Assembly (NCBI RefSeq): GCF_965137005.1
Contig: NZ_CBCRXM010000023.1
Span: 1-17,234, forward strand
Source of the DNA: Sphingomonas_O antarctica
GTDB lineage: Bacteria > Pseudomonadota > Alphaproteobacteria > Sphingomonadales > Sphingomonadaceae
Direction of reading: 5' to 3'
DNA: 17,234 nucleotides
This document shows, piece by piece, positions 1 to 7,600 of this stretch (position 1 is its first letter; every line of letters starts with the position of its first letter). Made by a program: the position numbers and the translations under genes. The notes under the pieces were generated by a model. That model ran no database searches, was not told the origin of the DNA, and was given only the letters and a program-made list of their open reading frames with translations.

Positions 1-88
1 TTACATTCCCACGGGTGGAACGGTGTTATCGACCATGCGTCTATTTGCTGCTGTGTTCGGATCTCCGGCGGCGTGACCGGCCCCCACC
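1..88. other. Unassigned left edge next to the IS3 element
   Basis: I see no recognisable gene here. On the minus strand one frame stays open from the IS end and stops with TAA exactly at bases 1-3, finishing in MVDNTVPPVGM, so it could be the C-terminal tail of a protein reading out of the element. It does not resemble the continuation of the glycosidase fragment on the other side of the IS3 element, so the IS is not a clean insertion into one gene. No function is proposed. Confidence 0.3.
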
Positions 89-110
89 GAGTGGTCCAGC
101 TTGATTGTTA
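89..110 (+). repeat. Left terminal inverted repeat of the IS3 element
   Basis: It reads GAGTGGTCCA followed by a more diverged stretch ending GTTA. It matches, in inverse orientation, the bases just upstream of orfA at the other end of the element. The first ten bases are identical. Confidence 0.7.
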
Positions 111-182
111 GGGAGCTGTCACCTCCATCGCCAGTGCTGGCCGGAGGTAGAGCGAAGCGGAACCGGAGGGCGGCACTGGCGA

Positions 183-1007
183 TTAAACGGCTTCCGGTGC
201 CGGTGGTCGGTAGCCCGGACTGCTATGCGGACGGGCGGTGTTGTAATGCCGCCGGCAAGCCTCGATCAGCACCTTGGCCTCGGCGAGGCTGTAGAAGATC
301 TCGCCGTTGAGCAGTTCGTCGCGAAGCGACCCGTTGAAGCTCTCGTTGTAGCCGTTCTCTCAAGGTGAACCGGGCGCGATATAAAGGGTCTTGACCCCGA
401 TCTGACCGAGCCATTTCTGCACCGCCGTCGCGATAAATTCGCTGCCATTATCGGACCTGATATTGGCTGGCGGACCGCGCGCGATGAACAGCTCGGCGAG
501 CGCGGCCAGCACGTCTTCGTGACGGAGCTGGCGGGCAACGATCAGCGCCAGGCATTCGCGGCTGGCCTCGTCGATGATCGTCAGGATGCGGAACTTGCGA
601 CCGTCATGGGTGCGGCCCTCGACGAAGTCATAGGCCCAGACGTGACCGGGATATTCGGGGCGCAGCCGGATGCACGACCCGTCATTCAACCACAGCCGGC
701 CGCGCTTCGGCTGCTTCTGTGGCACCTTCAGACCCTCGCGCCGCCAGATGCGTTCGACCCGCTTGCGGTTCAGGCTCCACCCCGCGCTGCGCAGCAGCGC
801 CGTCACCTGGCGATAGCCATAGCGCCCATATTGCTTCGCGAGGGCTATGATATCTTCAGTCAGCGCCTGCTCGTCGTCAGCCCCGCGCGGCACCGTGCGC
901 TGCGTCGATCGATGCTGCCCGAGTACACGGCATATCCGTCGCTCGGACGCCGGCAGCAGTTGCCGGACATGATCGATGCAGCGCCGCCGCCGCGCGGGGC
1001 TCAGAAG
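183..1007 (-). pseudogene. IS3-family transposase OrfB, stopped at a conserved Trp codon
   Basis: This is the catalytic rve/DDE half of the transposase. The N-terminal HTH_21 segment (YGYRQVTALLRSAGWSLNRKRVERIWRREGL) precedes the DDE core: D in VWAYDFVEGRT, D in NIRSDNGSEF, and the C-terminal E expected in WENGYNESFN. The reading frame is open from the frameshift site to 363. There TGA (360-362) replaces the TGG of the family motif PGSPWENGYNESF. The same frame then runs on for 58 more codons with perfect family character (ENGYNESFNGSLRDELLN, ending PAPEAV) to the real stop at 183-185. The truncated product lacks the last catalytic glutamate, so it should be inactive. A GTG at 893 could start a shorter orfB but is not the normal route. 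Confidence 0.9.
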
Positions 1008-1279
1008 TTTCCCCGTGCAGCCTCCTGCAAGATCAGCTTGTCGAGCGTCAGATCCGAGATCGCTCGGCGCAGCCGGCCATTCTCCTTCTCGAGGTCCTTC
1101 ATCCGCCGCGCCTGGTCGGTCTTCAGACCGCCATATTCCTTGCGCCAGCGGTAGTAAGTCTGCTCGCTGACTGCGATCCGGCGAGACGCCTCCGCTGCGG
1201 ACCCGCCCTGCGCCAGAACGATCTCCGCCTCACGCAGCTTGCCGATGATCTCCTCCGGCTTGTGCTTCTTCGATGGCAT
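1001..1279 (-). CDS. IS3-family transposase OrfA
   Basis: This 92-residue protein carries the N-terminal DNA-binding half of the IS3 transposase. Residues about 5-45 form the helix-turn-helix (EEIIGKLREAE, then SEQTYYRWRKEYGG). A leucine-zipper-like coiled coil follows (MKDLEKENGRLRRAISDLTL). The ATG at 1279 is preferred over a more upstream start because AGGGAGA precedes it and the family begins this way (MPSKKHKPEE). The stop at 1001-1003 comes three bases after a GGGAAAC slippery heptamer, so OrfA is the zero-frame product and the OrfAB fusion needs a -1 shift. OrfA itself is intact, and a free OrfA usually acts as a repressor in this family. Confidence 0.9.
   Translation of the reverse strand: MPSKKHKPEEIIGKLREAEIVLAQGGSAAEASRRIAVSEQTYYRWRKEYGGLKTDQARRMKDLEKENGRLRRAISDLTLDKLILQEAARGNF
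1007..1013 (-). other. Programmed -1 frameshift site GGGAAAC
   Basis: On the minus strand the orfA codons read CGG GGA AAC TTC TGA. This places a classical X XXY YYZ heptamer (G GGA AAC) directly before the zero-frame stop. Re-reading the final C gives CTT CTG AGC, which enters the orfB frame with the expected IS3 junction residues LLSPARRRR. Position, frame and sequence all fit the known -1 mechanism for making the IS3 OrfAB transposase. Confidence 0.8.
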
Positions 1280-1304
1280 TCCCAATCTCCCTCGTGACCC
1301 AAAA

Positions 1305-1326
1305 TAACATTGATTTTGGACCACTC
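1305..1326 (-). repeat. Right terminal inverted repeat of the IS3 element
   Basis: Read on the minus strand it starts GAGTGGTCCA and ends GTTA, pairing with the left end at 89-110. It lies about 25 bp upstream of the orfA start, as expected for an IS3-family end. Confidence 0.7.
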
Positions 1327-1842
1327 AGAAGGGGGCAGATCAAGCGCGCCGCCCGGTGTCCAGACGCCCGTCCGAAACGTCACCGACGAGACATGACCTT
1401 CGCCGATCCCACGCAGCGAGAGGAGGAAGCGCACCGACCCTTGAGCGACGTCCGCCTGATCGGGGTGCAACACGACACTCGGGTTGAAGAGTGCTGCCGT
1501 CTCGCAGGCATATTCCTGGCTAAAATAAGCGCCGATCGACCGCTGTTGCGCCGGCTCGAACCGCTCGGAGCCGGGGATCGAGGAGGCAATCTCGGAGAAG
1601 CGTCGGAGCAGCGTTGCATCGACGTCGCGGTGGTTCTCGTCCAAGGAATGCGTGACGCCGACAAGCTGCCGATTGAGTTCTGCCTCGTCGAGCCCGAGGA
1701 TGAGATCGACGACTTCCTGGGTTCTGGTTGCGCCATCGTCGAAGCCGGTCGGATAACCAGGCTCGAATGGGCGCACCACCGTGCGCCCTGGGTCCGGGCG
1801 GAGCACGACATCATAGAAGTCGATATCGGCGCGTTCGGTCAT
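1327..1842 (-). pseudogene. 5' fragment of a GH130-type glycosidase or phosphorylase gene
   Basis: The first roughly 170 codons encode a protein beginning MTERADIDFYDVVLRPDP, with the stretches RTVVRPFEPGYP, THSLDENHRDVDATLLRRF and FNPSVVLHPDQ. I associate this N-terminus with bacterial GH130-related glycosidases (beta-mannoside phosphorylase-like, glycan breakdown in the cytosol). The reading frame then runs into the IS3 element and loses all resemblance, and the left flank of the IS does not supply the rest. The ATG at 1842 has AAAGGGA upstream. It starts 58 bp after the final stop of the L,D-transpeptidase remnant, in the same direction, so the two were probably once cotranscribed. The family call comes from memory of sequence style. 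Confidence 0.65.
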
Positions 1843-1900
1843 GCGTCATCCCTTTGGCTGGTGCGGACTGGTGTGTTGGAGCAAGCTGACCAGCAGACCA

Positions 1901-3154
1901 TTAGGGTCCGACGTCGACTCCTTGTGCGGTGGCGCGTTTCGCTGACCCGTTGGAGAAGCCAAGCGCGGTGGCGACCGGCTCGTTCCAGCCGTATGGATCG
2001 GTGCGGAACGTCACATCGCCGTTTGTGCCCACGAACACGTTTTAATAGAGCAGCCGAACCGGGATCTCACGCGGAAGTGGCACAAAGGTCTGCTTGCCCG
2101 ACGCGCGGGCCTGGTGCCACCGGTCGGCAACGCCCTCCTCCTCGGCAAGCCGGTCGGCGAAGCCAAGGGCATCGTCCACCCGAACGCAGCCGTGGGTCAG
2201 ATGACGTTGGCTGCGATCGAACAGCGCTCGGTTCGACGTATCGTGCAGGTAAATGGCCACATCGTCGCGCATGTCGAATTTAACCAACCCCAGCGCATTG
2301 CTGGGGCCGGAACGCTGCACAATCCAGCCGCCGCGTTTTACCATGTCATGCTGCTTCAGATAGGGACCACTCACCCCTGCCAGTTCGCCGCGCTGGATCG
2401 ACTTGGGAACCGTCCAGGTCGGGTTGGCGACGAGGCGATATATCGGAGCGAGCAGAAATGGCGTCTCCTTGCCCGGTTGGCCGACGATCACCTTGCGCTC
2501 GTCCACCAGCTTGCCATCGCGGTAATAAAGCAGCTCCGCAGCCGCGACGTTGACGTCAATCCGGGTCGCGGGCGGCGTCCGTGACAACCAGCGGCGCCGC
2601 TCCAGCGCCACGGCCAGCGCGCGGGCGCGGTCGTCCGCGCCGAAATTCAGCACCTTGAGCGTATCCGGGCCGACCACGCCATCCGCGGCGATACCGTAAT
2701 CGCGCTGAAGCTGGGCTACGGCTTCGGAAATGGTCTGCGTGTACAGGGTCGAACCTGCTTCCTGCTTGCCATTGGGTAGATAAGCGTCGCTGCGAAGCTG
2801 CGTGACGAGGGCGGGAACGCGTGCGTCGCTGTCGCCAGGCTTGATTGGACCGGTCGACTCGATGTCTGGGGCAGTGTCCTTATCGGCCCTGATGGCCACA
2901 TAGGCTTCTGAGAGTTGCTGATACGCAGAGTGCCGCTGAGATAGTCGATGACTTCCTGCGCTCGACGGCCCAGGACGAAGCGCTAATTTTCCGCGCGGCA
3001 CAGCTAGTGCCGCTACGCCGCAGGGGAGGCCTGCAACGACGGAACCAATCCGCGCGAACGGTCCGCCCGCCCCGGTACGGAGCGAGACCCAGAACGCAAG
3101 CACGGCCGGCATCGCGTCGAACAGTGCGAACGCGCGTGCCGACTGAACGGCCAA
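1901..3154 (-). pseudogene. L,D-transpeptidase (YkuD fold) remnant
   Basis: L,D-transpeptidases form 3-3 cross-links in peptidoglycan in the periplasm. A peptidoglycan-binding_1 domain is visible around residues 112-170 (ARVPALVTQLRSDAYL through DGVVGPDTLKVLN). The YkuD domain follows, with catalytic H304 in YLHDT and the H321-G-C323-V-R motif (HLTHGCVRV). Two faults mark it as broken. First, TAA at 2042-2044 stands where the family has Trp (VRLLYW...); the frame then continues 46 codons (NVFVGTNGDVTFRTDPYGW) to a second stop at 1901-1903. Second, family similarity starts only near 2932; the upstream residues show no signal peptide or N-terminal scaffold domain. The catalytic residues survive, so loss of function rests on the missing export signal and C-terminus. 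Confidence 0.8.
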
Positions 3155-3330
3155 AGATCTGGCGCTTAGCTGTCAGCTGGACTTGGCTGAACGAACGTCC
3201 GCTTACCCAATTACAGCGCCCAGAAGCCGCCATTCCGTTTTTCACCAAAGTTGCAATCGAGGAGGCTTGTGTCACATAGCCCCCAGCGCCGATCTAACGC
3301 GGTTCAGAATGTGGCCTCGGGAGGTGTCAG
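3155..3330. other. No recognisable gene
   Basis: This gap lies between the L,D-transpeptidase remnant and the divergent HTH-Dam gene. Only unconvincing overlapping frames are seen. Its far end carries GGGAGG at 3319-3324, which would suit as a ribosome binding site for the HTH-Dam gene. Confidence 0.4.
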
Positions 3331-3333
3331 ATA
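3319..3333 (+). promoter_or_regulatory. Ribosome binding site followed by ATA where a start codon is expected
   Basis: GGAGG sits six bases before an in-frame ATA at 3331. The codons after it (ILIEEIRKARRASGLSQ) look like the normal N-terminus of an XRE HTH domain. The only canonical start in this frame after the upstream stop at 3295 is TTG at 3373, and that cuts off the first helix. An ATG-to-ATA change is the simplest reading. Confidence 0.5.
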
Positions 3334-3372
3334 CTCATCGAAGAAATACGGAAGGCCCGTCGAGCATCCGGC

Positions 3373-4245
3373 TTGTCACAACGAGCTTTGGCCGATCGGA
3401 TTGCTCTCGACGTCCAGACCATCAAAAGGCTCGAAGCAGGCGTAGGCTCGGTCGCGACGCTGATTGCGGTTATGACGGCGTTAAATTTCCGTCTGACCGG
3501 TCTCGGTCCCGGCACGTCTCTCCCTGAACAGTTGCGTTATCGGCGTCACAAGCGATCGTTGTCGCTGGATCAGGTGGCGGCAAAGGCAGGTCTGTCGCGG
3601 ACGACCGTGACCAGCCTGGAGAGCGGGGGCGGATCGGTTGCAAGCCTGGTGAAGGTGCTGGCGGTACTCGCCCCAAGCGCTCGCCGCCGAGCCCCCGAAA
3701 GATCGTTTTGGGGACAGGGCGACAAGGCGGATCGGGACAGCCGCTTCACGCCGCCTGACTTCATGGATGACATCTATGCTGCCTTCGGCCCTGTCGACCT
3801 TGACCCTTGTGCCGACCTGCGTAGCCCGGTGGTGGCGCGTCGTCGGATCCTTCTGAGCGAGGGTGGTGACGGCCTCGTCGACGATTGGTCCGGTCAACTT
3901 GCCTACGTCAATCCGCCCTTTTCCAACATGCTTGCCTGGCTTCGGCGCGCCCACGATCAGTGGCGCGCAGGTAAGGTCGCGACAGCGGTCTGCTTGGTTC
4001 CGGTGCGGACCGATTCGGCATTTTTCCACGACACGTTGAGCGCCGACGCTGACATCTTCCTGCTGCAGGGACGGGTGAAGTTTCTGAGCACGCAGGGCAA
4101 GTCTGAGCAGACGCCGTTCTCGCTAATGATCGTAGCTATGGGTGCCACGTCCGAGCAAAAGCAGCAATTCGCGGAATTGGTACCAGGACACTGGCTGGCG
4201 CGCAGCTTCGCCACGCAAGGACAGCACGCGGCATGGTTCCGCTGA
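3373..4245 (+). CDS. XRE-type HTH protein fused to phage Dam-like adenine methyltransferase
   Basis: From the TTG this is a 290-residue protein; homology suggests 14 more residues upstream from ATA 3331. Two XRE-like HTH segments are seen: residues 1-36 (SQRALADRIALDVQTIKRLEAG) and about 52-100 (LSLDQVAAKAGLSRTTVTSLESG). The C-terminal part resembles the phage DNA N-6-adenine methyltransferase family (Dam, PF05869): FTPPDFMDDIYAAFGPVDLDPCA near 126-147, the catalytic NPPF at 180-183 (motif IV), and PVRTDSAFFHD. These enzymes methylate adenine in DNA and often come from prophages. The fusion suggests targeting or self-control by the HTH part. It stands alone between remnants with no R gene nearby. 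If the start is really ATA, expression may be low or from TTG only. Confidence 0.75.
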   Translation: MSQRALADRIALDVQTIKRLEAGVGSVATLIAVMTALNFRLTGLGPGTSLPEQLRYRRHKRSLSLDQVAAKAGLSRTTVTSLESGGGSVASLVKVLAVLAPSARRRAPERSFWGQGDKADRDSRFTPPDFMDDIYAAFGPVDLDPCADLRSPVVARRRILLSEGGDGLVDDWSGQLAYVNPPFSNMLAWLRRAHDQWRAGKVATAVCLVPVRTDSAFFHDTLSADADIFLLQGRVKFLSTQGKSEQTPFSLMIVAMGATSEQKQQFAELVPGHWLARSFATQGQHAAWFR

Positions 4246-5098
4246 CGGTTTTTATATTACTCGCTTGCCGTCGCCGGGTCGAACAGAAGCCGATGCCAGG
4301 ACGAGTTCTTGATCGCCAGTCGCAACAATGATCAGCTAACCCGCTCCTGCCGCAACGACGGAAGCGGTAAGAAGGTTGGAAGCGAATTCCGACTCTTGCG
4401 GGATTCGCGATGCCGGCGCACAGGTGAAATGCAGGAGCCAGAGCGGGGTGCCTCCCCATATGGCCACTGGATTTGAATCGCAGAGTTTATCGTTTGATCA
4501 CAACAACTTGCCCACCACCGAATGGTTGGCTGGGGCGGCAGGATACGGCCCACTTCCAACTCAGCCACTTTAGCTCGTAAGCCTTTGATTTAGAACGATC
4601 GATCTGCCGCTTAAAACTGGCTGTAACGGGCGATGCGTCACACGACAAGTCACCTGATATGTCCCGGCGTCACATGCCGATTTTGGACTTGAGCCTTCGC
4701 AAAACTCGTGGGTCGCTGCGCATCTTCCTTTCCAGACAGTCGGCTAACGCCCAAACCCAGACGTAAAAAGGCCATCCGCAGATGCCCGAAAGCGGACGTT
4801 CCTTCGCTCTGTGCTTTCTGGCTAAAATTGGGCCGTGTGTGGACGGCTCTCCGTTGGCAAGTGCTTTTCTGAGCGTTCGCAGTTCGCTGGTTGGTGCGGC
4901 CATGTGTCCGGCCTTTAATGCGGCCTTATCATGTGCCGCTGGCCATAATGCCATTCGCGCGGTTCAGGTCCCGATCGGTTGCTCGCACTCGAGGTGCACG
5001 GCCCAAGTGGGTTTTCCTGATCCGGCGGTATCAACCGGCTTGTTGCATTAGCTCCTGTCCGCCCTTCCCAACATCGTCAGCGCCAGTGCGCCTGATCT
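4246..5098. other. Long stretch without a convincing gene
   Basis: About 850 bp separate the HTH-Dam gene from the IS110 transposase. Several short frames exist on both strands, but none has a domain I recognise. The best is a minus-strand frame described separately. The part next to the transposase (about 5040-5098) is probably the 3' end of the IS110 element, but I could not fix its boundary. No tRNA, CRISPR array or clear terminator is visible. Confidence 0.4.
4670..4904 (-). CDS. Possible small hypothetical protein
   Basis: The frame gives 77 residues from the ATG at 4904 (94 from the ATG at 4954). It starts MAAPTSELRTLRKALANGEP, has an aromatic stretch GWPFYVWVWALADCLERK that could be a short amphipathic or membrane-touching helix, and ends in a basic tail RVLRRLKSKIGM. 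Ribosome binding sites are weak for both starts. I do not recognise a family. It is listed only because its composition is more protein-like than the other frames in this gap. It may be noise. Confidence 0.25.
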
Positions 5099-6127
5099 TT
5101 AAGCAGTTACTACCGCTGGTTCTCGATATCGCTCGCCGCTGGTCATCAATGCCCAGACCATCCTGGCGGTCTTATTGGCGAGCGCGACGGCCGCCACTTT
5201 GACCGACCGCCGCGCCATCAGCTGAACTAGCCAAGGCCGTTTGGTCCCATTGCGCTGAGCATAGCGAATGACCGCCATCGACCCGACCACTAGCATCGAT
5301 CGCAAATTGCGGTTGCCGGCCTTTGTTATGCTGCCCAGTCGCTCTTTGCCGCCGCTGGAGTTTTGCTTGGGCACCAGCCCGATCCAGGCGGCGAGGCTAC
5401 GCCCGCTTTTGAAGGCCTTCGGATCCGCCACTGTCGCGACAATTGCGCTGGCGAGCAAAGGCCCGACCCCGGGAACCTCCATCAAGCGCTGACCAAGCTC
5501 GGTCTTACGTGCGCTTTCCATAACTCGACGATCGTTTTCAAGAATCTGGCTCTTTACGACGACCAACTGAGCGACGAGCATTTCGAGACATAAGCGGGCA
5601 TCTGGCGGCACGCGCGCATCATCCTCGTTGGCAATAACGGCCAACAGCTGCTCCACGCCTTTCCGCCCGATTGGCGCTACGATTCCGAACTCTGCAAGAT
5701 GAGATCGCATCGAGTTAGATAGTTGAGTGCGCTGGCGGCTGAGCATCAGCCGGACCCGATGAAGCATCATGACGCTCTGCTGCTCTGCTGTCTTTACTGG
5801 CACATACCGCATCGTCGGGCGGGTCACCGCTTCGCAGATTGCCTCGGCATCAGCCGCGTCATTCTTGCTGCGCTTCACGTACGGTTTCACATACTGCGCC
5901 GGCATCAACCGGACATCGTGACCGAGCGCGATCAGCTCCCGAGCCCAATGGTGGGATGTGCTGCAAGCCTCAATCCCAACCAGACATGGTGGCAGCTTGG
6001 CAAAGAACGGCAACAGTCGGCTTCGAGACAGCCGCTTCTGGGTCAGCACTTTCCCCGATATGTCGATGCCGTGCACCTGAAATACCGACTTCGCGATATC
6101 CAGCCCAATCGTCGTAATCCCATCCAT
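5099..6127 (-). CDS. IS110-family transposase
   Basis: This 342-residue protein has the full IS110 layout. The N-terminal DEDD (RuvC-like) domain shows D10 in TTIGLDIAKSVFQ, E53 in VGIEACSTSHHWARE, and D90/D93 in SKNDAADAEAICEAV. The C-terminal Transposase_20 domain shows LMEVPGVGPLLASAIVAT followed by SGRSLAAWIGLVPKQNSSGGK and GSITKAGNRNLRSML. The ATG at 6127 is chosen because AAGGAGAG lies five bases upstream and the family starts MDGITTIGLD; the frame is open further upstream without homology. It looks intact. IS110 elements often lack clear terminal repeats, so the borders (perhaps near 5040 and 6200) are not defined here. The family has recently been shown to be guided by a structured RNA from the element's end; I cannot identify that RNA by eye. 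Confidence 0.93.
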   Translation of the reverse strand: MDGITTIGLDIAKSVFQVHGIDISGKVLTQKRLSRSRLLPFFAKLPPCLVGIEACSTSHHWARELIALGHDVRLMPAQYVKPYVKRSKNDAADAEAICEAVTRPTMRYVPVKTAEQQSVMMLHRVRLMLSRQRTQLSNSMRSHLAEFGIVAPIGRKGVEQLLAVIANEDDARVPPDARLCLEMLVAQLVVVKSQILENDRRVMESARKTELGQRLMEVPGVGPLLASAIVATVADPKAFKSGRSLAAWIGLVPKQNSSGGKERLGSITKAGNRNLRSMLVVGSMAVIRYAQRNGTKRPWLVQLMARRSVKVAAVALANKTARMVWALMTSGERYREPAVVTA

Positions 6128-6249
6128 CGTTGCTCTCCTTCCAGCTCCCCACATTAGCGCGGGAGATTGGAGAGCCGTCCACAGCATCATTTGCCGACTG
6201 TCCGCTTTCGGGCGGCACGGCCTGAAACACGCCATTGAGATTGTAACTT

Positions 6250-6265
6250 TGACAGTGGGCTGTCA
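6250..6265. promoter_or_regulatory. Perfect inverted repeat TGACAG-TGGG-CTGTCA upstream of the transporter
   Basis: This 6-bp perfect dyad with a 4-bp centre lies 42 bp before the transporter start. It overlaps a TTGACA hexamer (6249-6254) that could be a -35 box, so it is well placed as a repressor operator. The regulator is not identifiable from sequence alone. Confidence 0.4.
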
Positions 6266-6307
6266 TTCAATGTTGCTGGTCTACGGGGCACGTGCGACTG
6301 ATCAGCG

Positions 6308-7600
6308 ATGACCGATCTGCCCACAGAAAATTCCCAAACAGGTTTTCGTGCATTTTTGAGGTCGCTGGGGCCGGGCCTGATTACCGGCGCGGCTGATGAC
6401 GACCCCAGCGGTATTGGCACGCATAGCCAAGTCGGCGCCCAATTCGGTTATGGGCTGGCCTGGACTTTTGTTCTCAGTTTCCCGCTGATGGTCGCAATAC
6501 AACAAATCGCGGCCGAGATTGGGAGTGTCACCGGCGCAGGCATAGCGCGTAACCTGCGGCGGCATTATCCACGCATGGTCTTATTGTTCATGGTCTCATT
6601 ATTGCTGATCGCGAACATCATCAATCTTGGGGCCGATTTGAGTGCGATGGGTGCGGCTCTCACGCTACTCGTGGGCGGCAATGCCGGACTCTACACGCTG
6701 CTGTTTGGTTTAGTGTGTATCGTTCTGGAAGTTGCCCTTAGCTATCCGCGTTACGCCGCAATCTTAAAGTGGACCACGCTTTCGCTGTTCACGTATGTTG
6801 CGGTTGTCATTGTCGCCAAAGTACCTTGGGCACATGCGCTGCGCTCGCTCGTAGTTCCGGAACTTCAGTTCAACGCCGCTTACGCGACCGCATTCGTTGC
6901 CATCCTCGGCACCACGATAAGCCCGTATTTATTCTTCTGGCAGGCCGGGCAGGAGATAGAGGAGCAGCACCGTCACCACGCCAAACCGCTATGCCTTACG
7001 CCGACCGCTGCCGGTCCCGAACTTAAGCGCATTCGGATCGATACGCTCACCGGCATGGCCTTCAGCACCATCATATCTCTTGCCATCGTGTTCGCGACTG
7101 CCGCGACGCTACACGCAAGCGGAGTGCGAGACATCACAACCTCGTCACAAGCGGCCGAAGCTCTCCGGCCGATCGCTGGACAATTTGCTTTCGCTATGTT
7201 CGCGGTCGGCATCATCGGTACCGGCCTGCTGGCAGTCCCGGTCCTAGCCGGATCAGCAGCCTACGCTGTGACGGAAATGGCGGGAATCGCAGGTAGCCTC
7301 GACGCAAAGCCGTTGTCCGCTCGCCTGTTTTACGGAACGATCGCAGGGACGACACTGGCGGGTGCGGCCTTGAACGGCGTCGGTATCGACCCAGCTCGAG
7401 CATTATACTGGGCAGCGGTCGTCAACGGTATTCTGGCAGGTCCATTGATGGTCGTGATGATGCTGATCGTGCGCAACCCACGGGCTATGGGGCGCATAGT
7501 GATATCCCGCAGGCAGATCTTCTTCGGCTGGGCGGCCACTGCTGTAATGATCGCGGCGTCCGTGCTTTTTCTGGGATTTGTGATGATCGGCCCGCTCTGA
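6308..7600 (+). CDS. NRAMP-fold divalent metal transporter, non-canonical metal site
   Basis: This 430-residue inner-membrane protein has about 11 hydrophobic segments and the NRAMP/MntH layout. The first helix starts with LGPGLITGAADDDPSGIGT. Classical NRAMP proteins have DPGN here; this one has DPSG (D32-P33-S34-G35). In the sixth helix, where Mn/Fe transporters have MPH, it has SPY (GTTISPYLFFWQAGQE, residues 201-216). The metal-binding Met and Asn are thus missing, so the substrate may not be Mn or Fe. Related branches of the fold move other ions, including Mg in NRAMP-related transporters, but which applies is open. The start ATG at 6308 gives MTDLPTENS, and the ribosome site is weak. 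It lies between the IS110 element and xfp on the same strand as xfp, but 367 bp apart, so it is probably its own unit. Confidence 0.85.
   Translation: MTDLPTENSQTGFRAFLRSLGPGLITGAADDDPSGIGTHSQVGAQFGYGLAWTFVLSFPLMVAIQQIAAEIGSVTGAGIARNLRRHYPRMVLLFMVSLLLIANIINLGADLSAMGAALTLLVGGNAGLYTLLFGLVCIVLEVALSYPRYAAILKWTTLSLFTYVAVVIVAKVPWAHALRSLVVPELQFNAAYATAFVAILGTTISPYLFFWQAGQEIEEQHRHHAKPLCLTPTAAGPELKRIRIDTLTGMAFSTIISLAIVFATAATLHASGVRDITTSSQAAEALRPIAGQFAFAMFAVGIIGTGLLAVPVLAGSAAYAVTEMAGIAGSLDAKPLSARLFYGTIAGTTLAGAALNGVGIDPARALYWAAVVNGILAGPLMVVMMLIVRNPRAMGRIVISRRQIFFGWAATAVMIAASVLFLGFVMIGPL

Larger units (their letters stand above)
89..1326 (-). mobile_element. IS3-family insertion sequence, inactivated
   Basis: The element contains an orfA and an overlapping orfB of IS3 (IS407-like) type on the minus strand. 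It is bounded by imperfect inverted repeats that begin GAGTGGTCCA at both ends. About 17 of the first 22 bases match between the ends. No 3-4 bp target duplication is seen: the left flank ends CACC and the right flank begins AGAA. Together with the missing 3' part of the gene it interrupts, this suggests a deletion or recombination at one end. The orfB nonsense codon should make it unable to transpose alone. The exact outer base of each end is uncertain by one or two positions. Confidence 0.85.

Noticed and set aside
519..1154. Plus-strand open frame of 211 codons
   Set aside because: It lies antisense to the IS3 transposase genes, which have clear family motifs. It is a composition shadow.
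1273..2283. Plus-strand open frame of 336 codons
   Set aside because: It crosses the IS end, the glycosidase fragment and the L,D-transpeptidase on their opposite strand, with low-complexity Arg-rich sequence and no domain.
5040..6200. Exact borders of the IS110 element
   Set aside because: GGACAGGAGC on one side and GGAGAGC near the other looked like possible subterminal repeats, but the match is too short to support a boundary.
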